In this document: positions 33,489-41,464 of the stretch, piece after piece | How the letters are laid out: the number at the start of each line of letters is the position of its first letter | Numbering within the stretch: the first letter of the stretch is position 1 | Source of the DNA: Demequina oxidasica | GTDB lineage: Bacteria; Actinomycetota; Actinomycetes; Actinomycetales; Demequinaceae | Assembly (NCBI RefSeq): GCF_000975115.1 | Contig: NZ_BBRE01000004.1 | Span: 186,001 to 250,000 of the forward strand | Direction: 5' to 3' | Length of the DNA stretch: 64,000 nucleotides | The notes under the pieces: generated by a model | The model's database searches: none | What the model saw: only the letters and a program-made list of their open reading frames with translations | Told to the model about the DNA's origin: nothing | Position numbers and translations under genes: made by a program

Positions 33489-34238
33489 ACGACTAGCAGG
33501 GACGTCCTGGTTTACATGGTGTTCAAGTCCGGCGCGGTCAAGCCGCACGCCAAACACCGGACCGCCCGCTTCGAGTAGACCGGACTGCGCCAGTCCGCCG
33601 GCATACACGGCGTCAAAGCCCACGCGGTGCACCATCTCCAGCACCAAAGCGACGGCTTCCTCGTTGTCGCCAGCGACGGCAAGCGCACGACGCTCGGGGT
33701 GGCCTACCTCCCGCCCGTCAGTGTCGATGTCGTGGTAGCCGATGTGGTTGAACGCCTTGACCACCCGAGCGCCGGCAAGCATCTCCGACACCACCGGAGA
33801 CGTCGCCTGAACGCCGGCAAAGTCAGGCAGCGAACCATCGATTGGCTCCCAGTAGTTCATGACGTCGACCACCACCTTGCCTCGCAACAATGCGAACTCG
33901 ACTGAGTCGATCTTGTGAAGCGGGACAGCAAGGATGACGATGTCGGCTCCGTCGACGGCTGCGGCTGCGTCCAGGGCGACAGCACCAGGGGCCAGCACAC
34001 TCACAATGAGTTCGATGGCGCTCGCTGGTCCGGAGCCTACGACGCGTACGTCGTACTGAGCGGCGACCAGCACGCGTGCTAACGCGGTGCCCACCCGTCC
34101 GGCACCGAAGATCGCGACCGTCCGTACGGTGGGTTCGTTCTCCTGAGAGGATGCTGAATCTTCACTTAGCGGCCACGGGGAGATACGGCTCGACGACAGT
34201 CGCGCCGGGGAATACGGCGGCCGAGCATTCGTTGACAT
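33486..34238 (-). CDS. NADP-binding reductase-like protein (F420-dependent NADP reductase fold)
   Basis: Rossmann-fold protein, about 250 residues if started at ATG 34238. The NADP loop is VAIFGAGRVGTALARVL, followed by the conserved AVPLHKIDSV and VKAFNHIGYHD segments, which recall the NADPH:F420 oxidoreductase (FNO/NpdG) family. The first 40 residues are Ser and Pro-rich, unlike the family, so the true start is unclear; no ribosome binding site is visible. It is divergent from the luciferase-like gene at 34326, whose enzyme class often uses F420 or FMN. Confidence 0.6.
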   Translation of the reverse strand: MSTNARPPYSPARLSSSRISPWPLSEDSASSQENEPTVRTVAIFGAGRVGTALARVLVAAQYDVRVVGSGPASAIELIVSVLAPGAVALDAAAAVDGADIVILAVPLHKIDSVEFALLRGKVVVDVMNYWEPIDGSLPDFAGVQATSPVVSEMLAGARVVKAFNHIGYHDIDTDGREVGHPERRALAVAGDNEEAVALVLEMVHRVGFDAVYAGGLAQSGLLEAGGPVFGVRLDRAGLEHHVNQDVPASR

Positions 34239-34325
34239 ATCAACAGCAACATGATGGGTCGCTCGGGTATTCCGGCAACGAAGAGCCGTCGCGGGAACGC
34301 CTGCCCAGGGAGAGGACCGCTCGCT

Positions 34326-35357
34326 ATGCAACTAGGTGTCATGAGTTTCGGGGATCTCCGGCTCGATCACGCTACGGGCACGCGGGTCCCCGTAGCGCAG
34401 GCTCTGAAGGAGCAAATCGAGCGCATCCGGCTGGCGGAGCAGGTGGGCCTCGACTTCTATGGGCTTGGCGAACATCACCTCGATGGATATGCAATCTCCA
34501 ACCCTGGAACCGTTCTCGCCGCAGCATCGTCCGTGACGGAAAGCATCACCCTAGGCACCGCGGTCACGGTACTGAGCACCGAGGATCCCGTTCGACTGTT
34601 TCAGCAGTTCACGACCCTGGATCAACTCAGTGAGGGCCGCGCGGAGATTATGGCCGGCCGCGGATCCTTCACCGAGAGTTACCCGCTCTTTGGAGCCTCG
34701 CTCAATGACTACGAGGCCCTCTACGACGAGAAAATCCAGCTTCTACTGCAACTCAACGAGGAGTCACCCATCACCTGGAAGGGGCGGTTCCGCAGTGACC
34801 TGGACAATGCGGTGGTTCTCCCCCGCCCGTACGGAGAGCGACTGCGAGTCTCTATTGGCACAGGCGGCAACCCGCAGTCGTCGGTGAGGGCCGGCGCCCT
34901 GGGAGCCCCGGTGGTCTACGCGATCATCGGAGGCGAGCCCGAACGCTTCGCACCCCTCGTGGATCTCTACCGCCGCTCATCGGCCCAGAGCGGTCACCCG
35001 GCGTCCACCCAGCACGTCACCATGACCGCCATTGGCCTCATCTCCGAACGCTCGCAGGACGCCAAGAACACCTTCTACCCGTACTGGAATCAGGTGATGG
35101 AGTGGGGCGCCGCCTCGCGTGGCTGGTCTGTTCCCGGCCGAGTGGATTATGACCGCATGGTGGACGGTGCCTCCATGATCTTTGCGGGCTCGCCCGACGA
35201 GATCGCGCAGCGGCTTATCTCCGTGGGCCAACTCACCCGTGCCGACCGCTACATCTTGCAAATGGACTGGGCGGGAGTTCCTCACCCCGAGGTGATGACG
35301 GCCATTGAGTTGCTGGGTACGCGCATCAAGCCCCAGGTCGATGCGGCGTTCAATTAG
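34326..35357 (+). CDS. Luciferase-like monooxygenase (LLM class)
   Basis: Flavin- or F420-dependent TIM-barrel oxidoreductase of 343 residues, starting MQLGVMSFGDLRLD and showing EHHLDGYAISNPGTVLAAAS, LDQLSEGRAEIMAGRGSF and YEALYDEKIQLLLQL, typical of the bacterial luciferase family. ATG 34326 follows the GGGAGAGG site. Next is an FAD monooxygenase 16 nt downstream on the same strand, so the two probably share a transcript. The natural substrate is not evident. Confidence 0.85.
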   Translation: MQLGVMSFGDLRLDHATGTRVPVAQALKEQIERIRLAEQVGLDFYGLGEHHLDGYAISNPGTVLAAASSVTESITLGTAVTVLSTEDPVRLFQQFTTLDQLSEGRAEIMAGRGSFTESYPLFGASLNDYEALYDEKIQLLLQLNEESPITWKGRFRSDLDNAVVLPRPYGERLRVSIGTGGNPQSSVRAGALGAPVVYAIIGGEPERFAPLVDLYRRSSAQSGHPASTQHVTMTAIGLISERSQDAKNTFYPYWNQVMEWGAASRGWSVPGRVDYDRMVDGASMIFAGSPDEIAQRLISVGQLTRADRYILQMDWAGVPHPEVMTAIELLGTRIKPQVDAAFN

Positions 35358-35373
35358 GGAGCGTGCCGACGCC

Positions 35374-36513
35374 GTGTTTCCGTCCTTGCCAATAGATGGC
35401 ATCACCGACACCAAGGTCGTCATTATTGGCGCGGGCCAGGCGGGTCTGTCGACCGCGTATCACTTGGTGCGGCTCGGTCTACGGCCCGGCGTCGACGTCC
35501 ACGTGATTGACCGTGGACCGTCCACCGGAGGGGCCTGGCAGCATAGATGGAGCGCCTTGCGTGTAGGCGACGCCCACAGGATTCATGATCTGCCGGGAAT
35601 GAGCGAGACGGGCCTGTCCTTCGAATCCGCCCCGCACGACGAACCCGCACGCGATGTGGTGCGCCGCTACTACGACGCGTACGAGCGGCACTTCGGCCTC
35701 GAGGTGATCCGCCCGGCCACCGTAGTCGCGGTCGAGTCACCCGCTTCAAGCTTCACTACGGCCGATGCCGCGCCTAGACCAGGGTTTCTCGTCACCGTTC
35801 GCACCGAGGACGGGTTGCTAAAGTACCGGAGCGCTGTAGTGGTCAATGCCTCAGGAACCTGGCATCGGCCGCGGATCCCCGCCGTCGCGGGGCGCGACGT
35901 CTTTGAGGGGCGGCAGGTGACCACTCCCGAGTATTCGGAGGCGAGTGAGTTCGCGGGACAGCGAGTGGCGGTCGTGGGGGCGGGCACCTCTGCGCTGGGC
36001 TTTCTGGACGAACTGTCGGCCGCGGGCGCGCACACCGAATGGTTCACCAGACGCGAGCCAGTCTTCGCTGACAGCGGGTCAGACCTGGGCCGAGACCGTG
36101 CGCTGGCCGCAGTGCAACGCCAGGATGAGGCGGCGAAGGCGGGGCGACGGCTACCGAGCATCGCTGGGTCCACCGGTCTCCCGCGCACCGCACGCGTACG
36201 CCGGCTCGAAGGCCGCGGCGCCCTCCGTCGGCGGCCCATGTTCGCGAGGCTCGTGTCAGACGGTGCCGTCACGACTGATGGCATCCACGTTCCCCTGGAT
36301 GCCGTGCTGTGGGCTACGGGGTTCGATGCCGAACTGGACCACCTCGATCAGTTGGCGATGGACACGAGTCGAGGAGGCATCCCTGTGTATGACGGTGAGT
36401 CTGTGGATAAACCAGGACTATTCCTTGCCGGCTATGGTCCTCAGGCGAGCACGATCGGCGCCAACCGCGCTGGTCGCGCAATGGCCAAAGAGATCATGAC
36501 GCGGTTGGGCTAA
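35374..36513 (+). CDS. FAD-dependent oxidoreductase / flavin monooxygenase
   Basis: Two-loop flavoprotein of 379 residues. The FAD loop VVIIGAGQAGLSTAYHL stands near residue 17 and a second nucleotide loop VAVVGAGTSALGFLDELSA near residue 200, as in flavin monooxygenases and thioredoxin-reductase-like enzymes. The segment STGGAWQHRW fits FMO and Baeyer-Villiger-like proteins. GTG 35374 is chosen with the AGGGAG site about 12 nt upstream; the start is uncertain. It follows the luciferase-like gene. Its stop overlaps the stop of the convergent EI24 gene by 3 nt. Confidence 0.8.
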   Translation: MFPSLPIDGITDTKVVIIGAGQAGLSTAYHLVRLGLRPGVDVHVIDRGPSTGGAWQHRWSALRVGDAHRIHDLPGMSETGLSFESAPHDEPARDVVRRYYDAYERHFGLEVIRPATVVAVESPASSFTTADAAPRPGFLVTVRTEDGLLKYRSAVVVNASGTWHRPRIPAVAGRDVFEGRQVTTPEYSEASEFAGQRVAVVGAGTSALGFLDELSAAGAHTEWFTRREPVFADSGSDLGRDRALAAVQRQDEAAKAGRRLPSIAGSTGLPRTARVRRLEGRGALRRRPMFARLVSDGAVTTDGIHVPLDAVLWATGFDAELDHLDQLAMDTSRGGIPVYDGESVDKPGLFLAGYGPQASTIGANRAGRAMAKEIMTRLG

Positions 36514-37394
36514 CTTGCCGAGTAATCTTCGGCGTCAGTGAGCTGCCTTGCGTGAGACGCCTGCTCCAATTTCTTGGCTCGCGCCTGCTCGCTAGGAGCC
36601 CCCACCTCGCCCATGAGACGCCGGGACAACAGCGTGGCCCCTGCGTTGGCCGCGGGCATCGTCGCTATCGCCCCGAAGGGCAGCAGGAACAGGAGGAAGA
36701 CCGTGGTGCCGAAGCCCACCGACACCGCTCGCTGCGACGCCAACTGGCGACGTCGTTGGCGCAAGGTGACGACTCCTCGCCGTGACAGCGCGTAGGCCGT
36801 AAGCTCCAGCGACAGGAACCAGCCGCCCAGGATCGCGCCCAGGATGAAAGACGCGACGGAGCCGGCAACCGGGATGAGGCTCACAAGGAAGAGCCCGATC
36901 GCCAGCACACCGGTCAGGGCGAGCAACCTCACTGCTTCGGCGAGGCCCCGCAGGGTTGAGCGCCACCACGGTTCCGCATCGATGACTGCTGGCTCACCTA
37001 ACTCGGAATCGAGATGGCGTGAGATGCGTTCGAAGAAGGGTTGTCCTATGAAAAGCGTGAGCGCGGTAAACGTATAAAGCGCGGCAACCAGGGTTCCGCC
37101 AAAGATGGCGATGGCGAGCAGGACCGACAATACGGTGGCGATAGGGCCCGTGATCCCAGCGGCGGCGCGAGCTAGGATCCAACTGGCGGCGTCGTCCGCC
37201 CGGAACGCAACGGCCACGACCACGCTTGCGACCAACAAGAAGGCGATCACACCTGGCAATAGACCCCAGCCCATAAGCCGCGGGTTGGCTGACCAGGTGC
37301 GAAAGCCGCGCCACACGTACGAGGCGCCCAGCAGGAAGCCAGACGCCCCGGAACGTGCCAGCAAGCGGCGCGTGCGCCCCACGGTTGCGGTCAT
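36510..37394 (-). CDS. EI24-domain membrane protein (CysZ-like)
   Basis: Integral membrane protein of 294 residues with several long hydrophobic segments, for example VIAFLLVASVVVAVAF, and the family signature near GQPFFERISRHL. EI24/CysZ proteins include a sulfate transporter, but bacterial members vary, and there are no cys genes nearby. The C-terminal tail is charged. A -10 box at 37401-37406 sits 6 nt before the ATG. The gene is convergent with the FAD enzyme. Confidence 0.78.
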   Translation of the reverse strand: MTATVGRTRRLLARSGASGFLLGASYVWRGFRTWSANPRLMGWGLLPGVIAFLLVASVVVAVAFRADDAASWILARAAAGITGPIATVLSVLLAIAIFGGTLVAALYTFTALTLFIGQPFFERISRHLDSELGEPAVIDAEPWWRSTLRGLAEAVRLLALTGVLAIGLFLVSLIPVAGSVASFILGAILGGWFLSLELTAYALSRRGVVTLRQRRRQLASQRAVSVGFGTTVFLLFLLPFGAIATMPAANAGATLLSRRLMGEVGAPSEQARAKKLEQASHARQLTDAEDYSAS

Positions 37395-37400
37395 CGCTAC

Positions 37401-37406
37401 AACTTA
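37401..37406 (-). promoter_or_regulatory. -10 box (TAAGTT) for the leaderless EI24 gene
   Basis: TAAGTT on the minus strand ends 6 nt before the ATG at 37394. The box lies in the 49-nt gap after OsmC, so the EI24 gene has its own start. Confidence 0.5.
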
Positions 37407-37443
37407 GCGGAGTGAGCCGCCCGCTCCTGGATTGGTGCGCCGT

Positions 37444-37872
37444 TTAGTTGAACGTGACGCTTTCGAGCGAAATCTCAATGCCCGCCAGGGCCTGCGACAC
37501 GGGGCAACCGGCCTTGGCATCGTTCGCGAACTGCGCGAACTCCTCGGCGGAGAGTCCTGGCACGGAGGCCACCACAGTGAGCGCGCTTGACTTGACACCT
37601 TCGCCTGGAACAAAAACTACCTCAGCGTCTACTGCAAGCTCAGTGGGAGGCGTTCCGTTCTCGCCGAGGGCGTGGGAGAGCGCCATTGCGAAGCATGAGG
37701 AATGAGCGGCGGCGAGAAGCTCCTCTGGGGTGACTGCGCTGCCACCGCCTGCGGATCGAGAGTTCCAGTTGATGTCAAAGTCAGCGACGCCCGATGACGT
37801 GAGCGAGGTGTGGCCCGAGCCGCTAGGAAGGTCTCCCGACCAGGTGGTGTGAGCTTTGCTTGATACTGCCAT
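37444..37872 (-). CDS. OsmC-family hydroperoxide reductase
   Basis: Thiol peroxidase of 142 residues that reduces organic hydroperoxides. The peroxidatic cysteine is C60 in AAAHSSCFAMALSHAL and the resolving cysteine C123 in AGCPVSQAL. The residues around C60 fit OsmC more than Ohr. ATG 37872 follows AGGAGAG. It diverges from the zinc-ribbon SDR gene. Two other thiol/peroxide genes lie within 3 kb (the SDR and glutathione peroxidase), so this is a small oxidative-stress neighbourhood. Confidence 0.88.
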   Translation of the reverse strand: MAVSSKAHTTWSGDLPSGSGHTSLTSSGVADFDINWNSRSAGGGSAVTPEELLAAAHSSCFAMALSHALGENGTPPTELAVDAEVVFVPGEGVKSSALTVVASVPGLSAEEFAQFANDAKAGCPVSQALAGIEISLESVTFN

Positions 37873-37954
37873 GGTGCTCTCCTTGTGTCTTGTGTTGAAT
37901 AGCGTGTCCTGCGGTCAATCGGGTGCTGTCGTGAAACAGGTGCCGTCCTGAATG

Positions 37955-37960
37955 TAGGCT
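37955..37960 (+). promoter_or_regulatory. -10 box (TAGGCT) for the leaderless SDR gene
   Basis: TAGGCT ends 7 nt before the GTG at 37968. There is no Shine-Dalgarno sequence, so the GTG start is supported. Confidence 0.55.
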
Positions 37961-37967
37961 CTGGCAC

Positions 37968-39629
37968 GTGTCCAACGACCCTAACGCCTCCAACAACGAC
38001 GCCTCCTCAAACGTTCCCGCTGACGCGAGTGCAACCGGCAGCGCAATTGATCCCGACGACCTCGCGACGACGTTGCGGGTACTCGCAAGCCTCAACCAGG
38101 TCGACGAGGAACATGAAGACTTTATCGCGGTGCGTCATGCCACCGCACGCATGATCAAGGCCGTGAAGCAAAACCGTCGCAGCGAGAAACGGGCAGCGAT
38201 CACCGCCGCAGACAACGCTGTCGTCGCGGCGACTGCTACAGGTGCGGCGGACAGGATTGACGATGAGACGCGAGGTCTCACCCTGACTGCGACGTCGCAG
38301 GCCGCTACCGCGGGCACGTTCGCCAAAGCTCGTCCTTGCTACATTTGCAAGCAGAAGTACACCGTGGTCGACGCGTTCTACCACCAGCTCTGCCCCACGT
38401 GCGCCGTGCTTGGGCACGCAAAGCGTGAGGCGCGAACAAACCTACGTGGCAAGCGTGCGCTACTCACTGGCGGTCGCGCCAAGATCGGCATGCATATCGC
38501 GCTGCGACTCTTGCGTGACGGAGCGCACACCACCATCACCACCCGTTTCCCCCGCGACGCCGTGCGGCGGTTCGCCGCGATGGACGACTCGCGAGAGTGG
38601 CTTCACCGCCTGACGGTAGTGGGCATCGATTTGCGTGATCCATCGCAGGTGGTGTCGCTTGCCGATGCGGTCGCCGCAGAGGGTCCCTTGGACATCCTCA
38701 TCAACAATGCCGCCCAGACGGTTCGCCGCTCCCCCGGCTCGTACGCACCGCTTGCGGATGCCGAATCGGTTCCCGTCGAGCCCCACCTATGGCCCGAAGG
38801 TCGTGGCCCCTCCATGTTGACGTTTGGGCATGCCAGCGATGTGCACCCCCACGCACTTGAGGAGTCCGTAGCAGCACACCCCCTGCTCGCCTCCGCGCAC
38901 TCCGCCGAGGTAGGACGCGCAGCCGGCGTCAGGACAGAGGTTGCTGCTGAGGAGGCGGCCGGCGATACCTTGGCAAAAGAGGAACGTTCGGCCGATGCTG
39001 CCACCGCCTCCGAGAACGCCCGTCGCCTCACCTCGCTGGCGCTCGCTCCCGGTTCGTCCTCGCTCGAAAAGCTCGCAGACGGTAGCGCAATCGATGCGGG
39101 CGGACTCGTCCCAGATCTCCACGACGTGAACTCCTGGGTACAGGCAGTGGGCAACGTGGATGCGCTCGAGCTACTCGAGGTTCAGTTGTGCAACAGCACC
39201 GCCCCGTTCATTCTCATCAATCGCCTCCGTCCTCAAATGGCCGCAGCTGCGCGAGCGTCCCGTGAGACTGGCTCGGGCCGTAGTTACGTCGTCAACGTGT
39301 CCGCGATGGAAGGCGTCTTTGCCCGTGGCTACAAGGGGCCCGGGCATCCGCACACCAACATGGCGAAGGCGGCCGTCAATATGCTGACGCGCACCAGCGC
39401 TCGCGAGATGTTCGAGACCGATTCCATCCTGATGACGAGTGTCGACACGGGGTGGATCACGGACGAAAGACCTCACCCCACCAAGGTGCGCCTCGCCGAG
39501 GAAGGGTTCCATGCGCCGCTCGACCTAGTCGACGGTGCCGCTCGCGTGTACGACCCAGTGGTGCGCGGTGAGGCTGGCGAGGACCTGTTCGGAATATTCC
39601 TCAAGGACTACGCCCCGTCCGCCTGGTAG
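37968..39629 (+). CDS. SDR-fold oxidoreductase with N-terminal zinc ribbon and divergent active site
   Basis: Long short-chain dehydrogenase relative, 553 residues. Residues 1-120 are polar and Ala-rich. A zinc-ribbon pattern follows, C124-x2-C127 and C142-x2-C145 (ARPCYICKQKY, LCPTCA). The Rossmann loop is TGGRAKIG (167-174), and NNA (246-248) marks the cofactor pocket. A low-complexity Ala and Glu-rich insert fills about 285-370. The usual Tyr-x3-Lys reads T463-N-M-A-K467; S445 is present. The lack of the catalytic tyrosine suggests an unusual or absent dehydrogenase activity. GTG 37968 has a -10 box 7 nt upstream. Confidence 0.85.
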   Translation: MSNDPNASNNDASSNVPADASATGSAIDPDDLATTLRVLASLNQVDEEHEDFIAVRHATARMIKAVKQNRRSEKRAAITAADNAVVAATATGAADRIDDETRGLTLTATSQAATAGTFAKARPCYICKQKYTVVDAFYHQLCPTCAVLGHAKREARTNLRGKRALLTGGRAKIGMHIALRLLRDGAHTTITTRFPRDAVRRFAAMDDSREWLHRLTVVGIDLRDPSQVVSLADAVAAEGPLDILINNAAQTVRRSPGSYAPLADAESVPVEPHLWPEGRGPSMLTFGHASDVHPHALEESVAAHPLLASAHSAEVGRAAGVRTEVAAEEAAGDTLAKEERSADAATASENARRLTSLALAPGSSSLEKLADGSAIDAGGLVPDLHDVNSWVQAVGNVDALELLEVQLCNSTAPFILINRLRPQMAAAARASRETGSGRSYVVNVSAMEGVFARGYKGPGHPHTNMAKAAVNMLTRTSAREMFETDSILMTSVDTGWITDERPHPTKVRLAEEGFHAPLDLVDGAARVYDPVVRGEAGEDLFGIFLKDYAPSAW

Positions 39630-39690
39630 TTCCGAAGCCGCATTGGGTGCACGGCGGAACACATTGCCGCCCCAGTTTGTTCAAGGTTTC

Positions 39691-40188
39691 ATGAGCAACC
39701 ACACCGCGCTGGCCCAGATCGAACTGACCACCATCGATGGCACACCGACCACGCTCGGTGCCTACAGCGACAAGGCGCTGTTGATTGTGAATGTCGCTTC
39801 CCGCTGCGGGTTGTCTCCTCAGTACGAGCAGCTCGAGGAGCTGCAAAAGACCTATGGCGATCGCGGCTTCACCGTGCTGGGCTTTCCCAGCAACCAGTTT
39901 CACCAGGAGCTCGGTTCCACCGAAGCGATTCAGGAGTACTGCTCCGCCACGTGGGGCGTCACGTTTCCGATGTTCGAGACCATCAAGGTCAACGGCCGTC
40001 ATCGACACCCCCTGTACGAGGAGCTCACCTCGCACGCCGATGCTGATGGCAAGGCCGGAAAGGTCAAGTGGAACTTCGAAAAGTTTGTGGTCGCACCGAG
40101 CGGCGAGGTGTCACGGTTTCGCCCCAAGATCAAGCCCAACGCTCCCGAGATCATTGCCGCTATCGAGACCGCGCTACCTGCTATTTAG
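39691..40188 (+). CDS. Glutathione peroxidase-family thiol peroxidase
   Basis: Cysteine-type (not selenocysteine) peroxidase of 165 residues, probably thioredoxin- or mycothiol-linked as in other actinobacteria. The peroxidatic site is C39 in NVASRCGLSPQYEQLEEL; Q69 (FPSNQF), W127 and N128 (KWNFEKF) complete the catalytic tetrad. An extra cysteine at residue 84 may resolve the disulfide. ATG 39691 has CAAGG 6 nt upstream. It follows the zinc-ribbon SDR gene and is convergent with a DUF2254 gene. Confidence 0.9.
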   Translation: MSNHTALAQIELTTIDGTPTTLGAYSDKALLIVNVASRCGLSPQYEQLEELQKTYGDRGFTVLGFPSNQFHQELGSTEAIQEYCSATWGVTFPMFETIKVNGRHRHPLYEELTSHADADGKAGKVKWNFEKFVVAPSGEVSRFRPKIKPNAPEIIAAIETALPAI

Positions 40189-40206
40189 CACTCGATGCGA
40201 GGCTGC

Positions 40207-41448
40207 TCAGATTTGGCGTGCCCTCAGCGACTGCTCTCGCACCAGGTCAGCGTCTACGGCCGACGACAGGCCCGCTATGGCCCGTGTCTCCGCATCGTGT
40301 GACGTCTTTGTGAGCGCTTCACGCGCAGCCGGGGGCGCAATTCTGACGAGCGCCTCGAGAACGCTCTGCAGCCGCAGGTCGACCTCCACCATCGGCGCAC
40401 CGTCTCGCGCGATAGGCCTAAATGCATCCTCAACCAGGTCAGCAAACGCCGTCTCGGGCACGTGTACTCGGGAGAACTCAACTCCCTCCTCGGCCTGGGT
40501 GGTGAGGACCTGCGTGAACACGCGCTGTATCGCGTTGAGAACCTCAATCGCAGTTCCCGGGTCGTTGGTTGACGGCGAGAGCGCGCGGCTTGCGATCTCG
40601 GCTAGCGCTACAAAGCCGAGGCGAGGGTCCTGTTCGTAGGTGCGATGATTCTCTATCCGGAATGCACCTTTGACACGATCCCGCTGCTGATCTGAAAGCG
40701 AACCCTCGACATATGCCAGGACTGCACCGTGATCAACCGCTACACCAGGAATAGTTGCCACATGGAGGCGAAGGTTGGCGTCAGCGGCGACAGACTGTAG
40801 GACGTTCATTGAAATGCCCGTGAGGCAACCCGCCTCTGTGGAAGCGACTGCCTCTGCACCAGCCGGCACATCGACGTGGGCAGCACCACCGAGCCGGGGG
40901 CGTCGCGCATACTCACATGCGGCATCAGACGCGGCGGTCTCTACCCGGTCTATGACATCCGCCATCCGGCCGAAGCCCGTGAGGTGGCTGATCCATTGCA
41001 TGAGCGTGCCCACCACTACGGCGATGACAACGAGTGTGCCGAAGTACAGAATGACCCGGCCTTGTTCGCCGTAGTATCCGGTAGATAATGCGACGATCCC
41101 GACGATCGCGAAAACAAACGATCCCAAGAAACTCGACAGTGCGTTCTGAGAAGTCCGGTCCGCAATGAGCAACTGAGTTGCCCGTGGTGTCCCGCGCGCT
41201 GCCGCGGAAGCGTACGCCGACACCATCGCGGTCAGGGAGAAGGTTGTCACAGCGAGCATCGAAGTCGCGAGGATTTGCAGGATGTTTTCTACAGAGTCCT
41301 GACCGAACTCAACGGAAACCGCGTCGGGAAGGTAGGGGCCAACCATCCCGGCCACCATGGCGAGGGCCACAGCGATGACAGTAAAGATCGCCAGCCTAAA
41401 CCAAATGCGCTGAGGGAGCCGGGCCACGATCGTACGCCAATTGCTCAA
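40207..41448 (-). CDS. DUF2254 membrane protein
   Basis: Membrane protein of 413 residues of the DUF2254 family, whose function is unknown. About four hydrophobic helices lie in the first 165 residues, including LAIFTVIAVALAMVAGMVG and LGSFVFAIVGIVALSTGYYG. A larger soluble domain follows. A TTG start at 41448 is used, with GGGGAG about 9 nt upstream. The gene lies 16 nt after a diguanylate cyclase on the same strand, so the two are likely one transcript. Its end is 18 nt from the convergent glutathione peroxidase. Confidence 0.8.
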   Translation of the reverse strand: MSNWRTIVARLPQRIWFRLAIFTVIAVALAMVAGMVGPYLPDAVSVEFGQDSVENILQILATSMLAVTTFSLTAMVSAYASAAARGTPRATQLLIADRTSQNALSSFLGSFVFAIVGIVALSTGYYGEQGRVILYFGTLVVIAVVVGTLMQWISHLTGFGRMADVIDRVETAASDAACEYARRPRLGGAAHVDVPAGAEAVASTEAGCLTGISMNVLQSVAADANLRLHVATIPGVAVDHGAVLAYVEGSLSDQQRDRVKGAFRIENHRTYEQDPRLGFVALAEIASRALSPSTNDPGTAIEVLNAIQRVFTQVLTTQAEEGVEFSRVHVPETAFADLVEDAFRPIARDGAPMVEVDLRLQSVLEALVRIAPPAAREALTKTSHDAETRAIAGLSSAVDADLVREQSLRARQI

Positions 41449-41464
41449 TTGCTGCTCTCCCCAC

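Noticed and set aside
18722-38998. Word GGCCGATGC seen at many places, possibly a repeat element
   Set aside because: Most copies lie in coding sequence where it reads Ala-Asp-Ala or similar; no conserved flanks.
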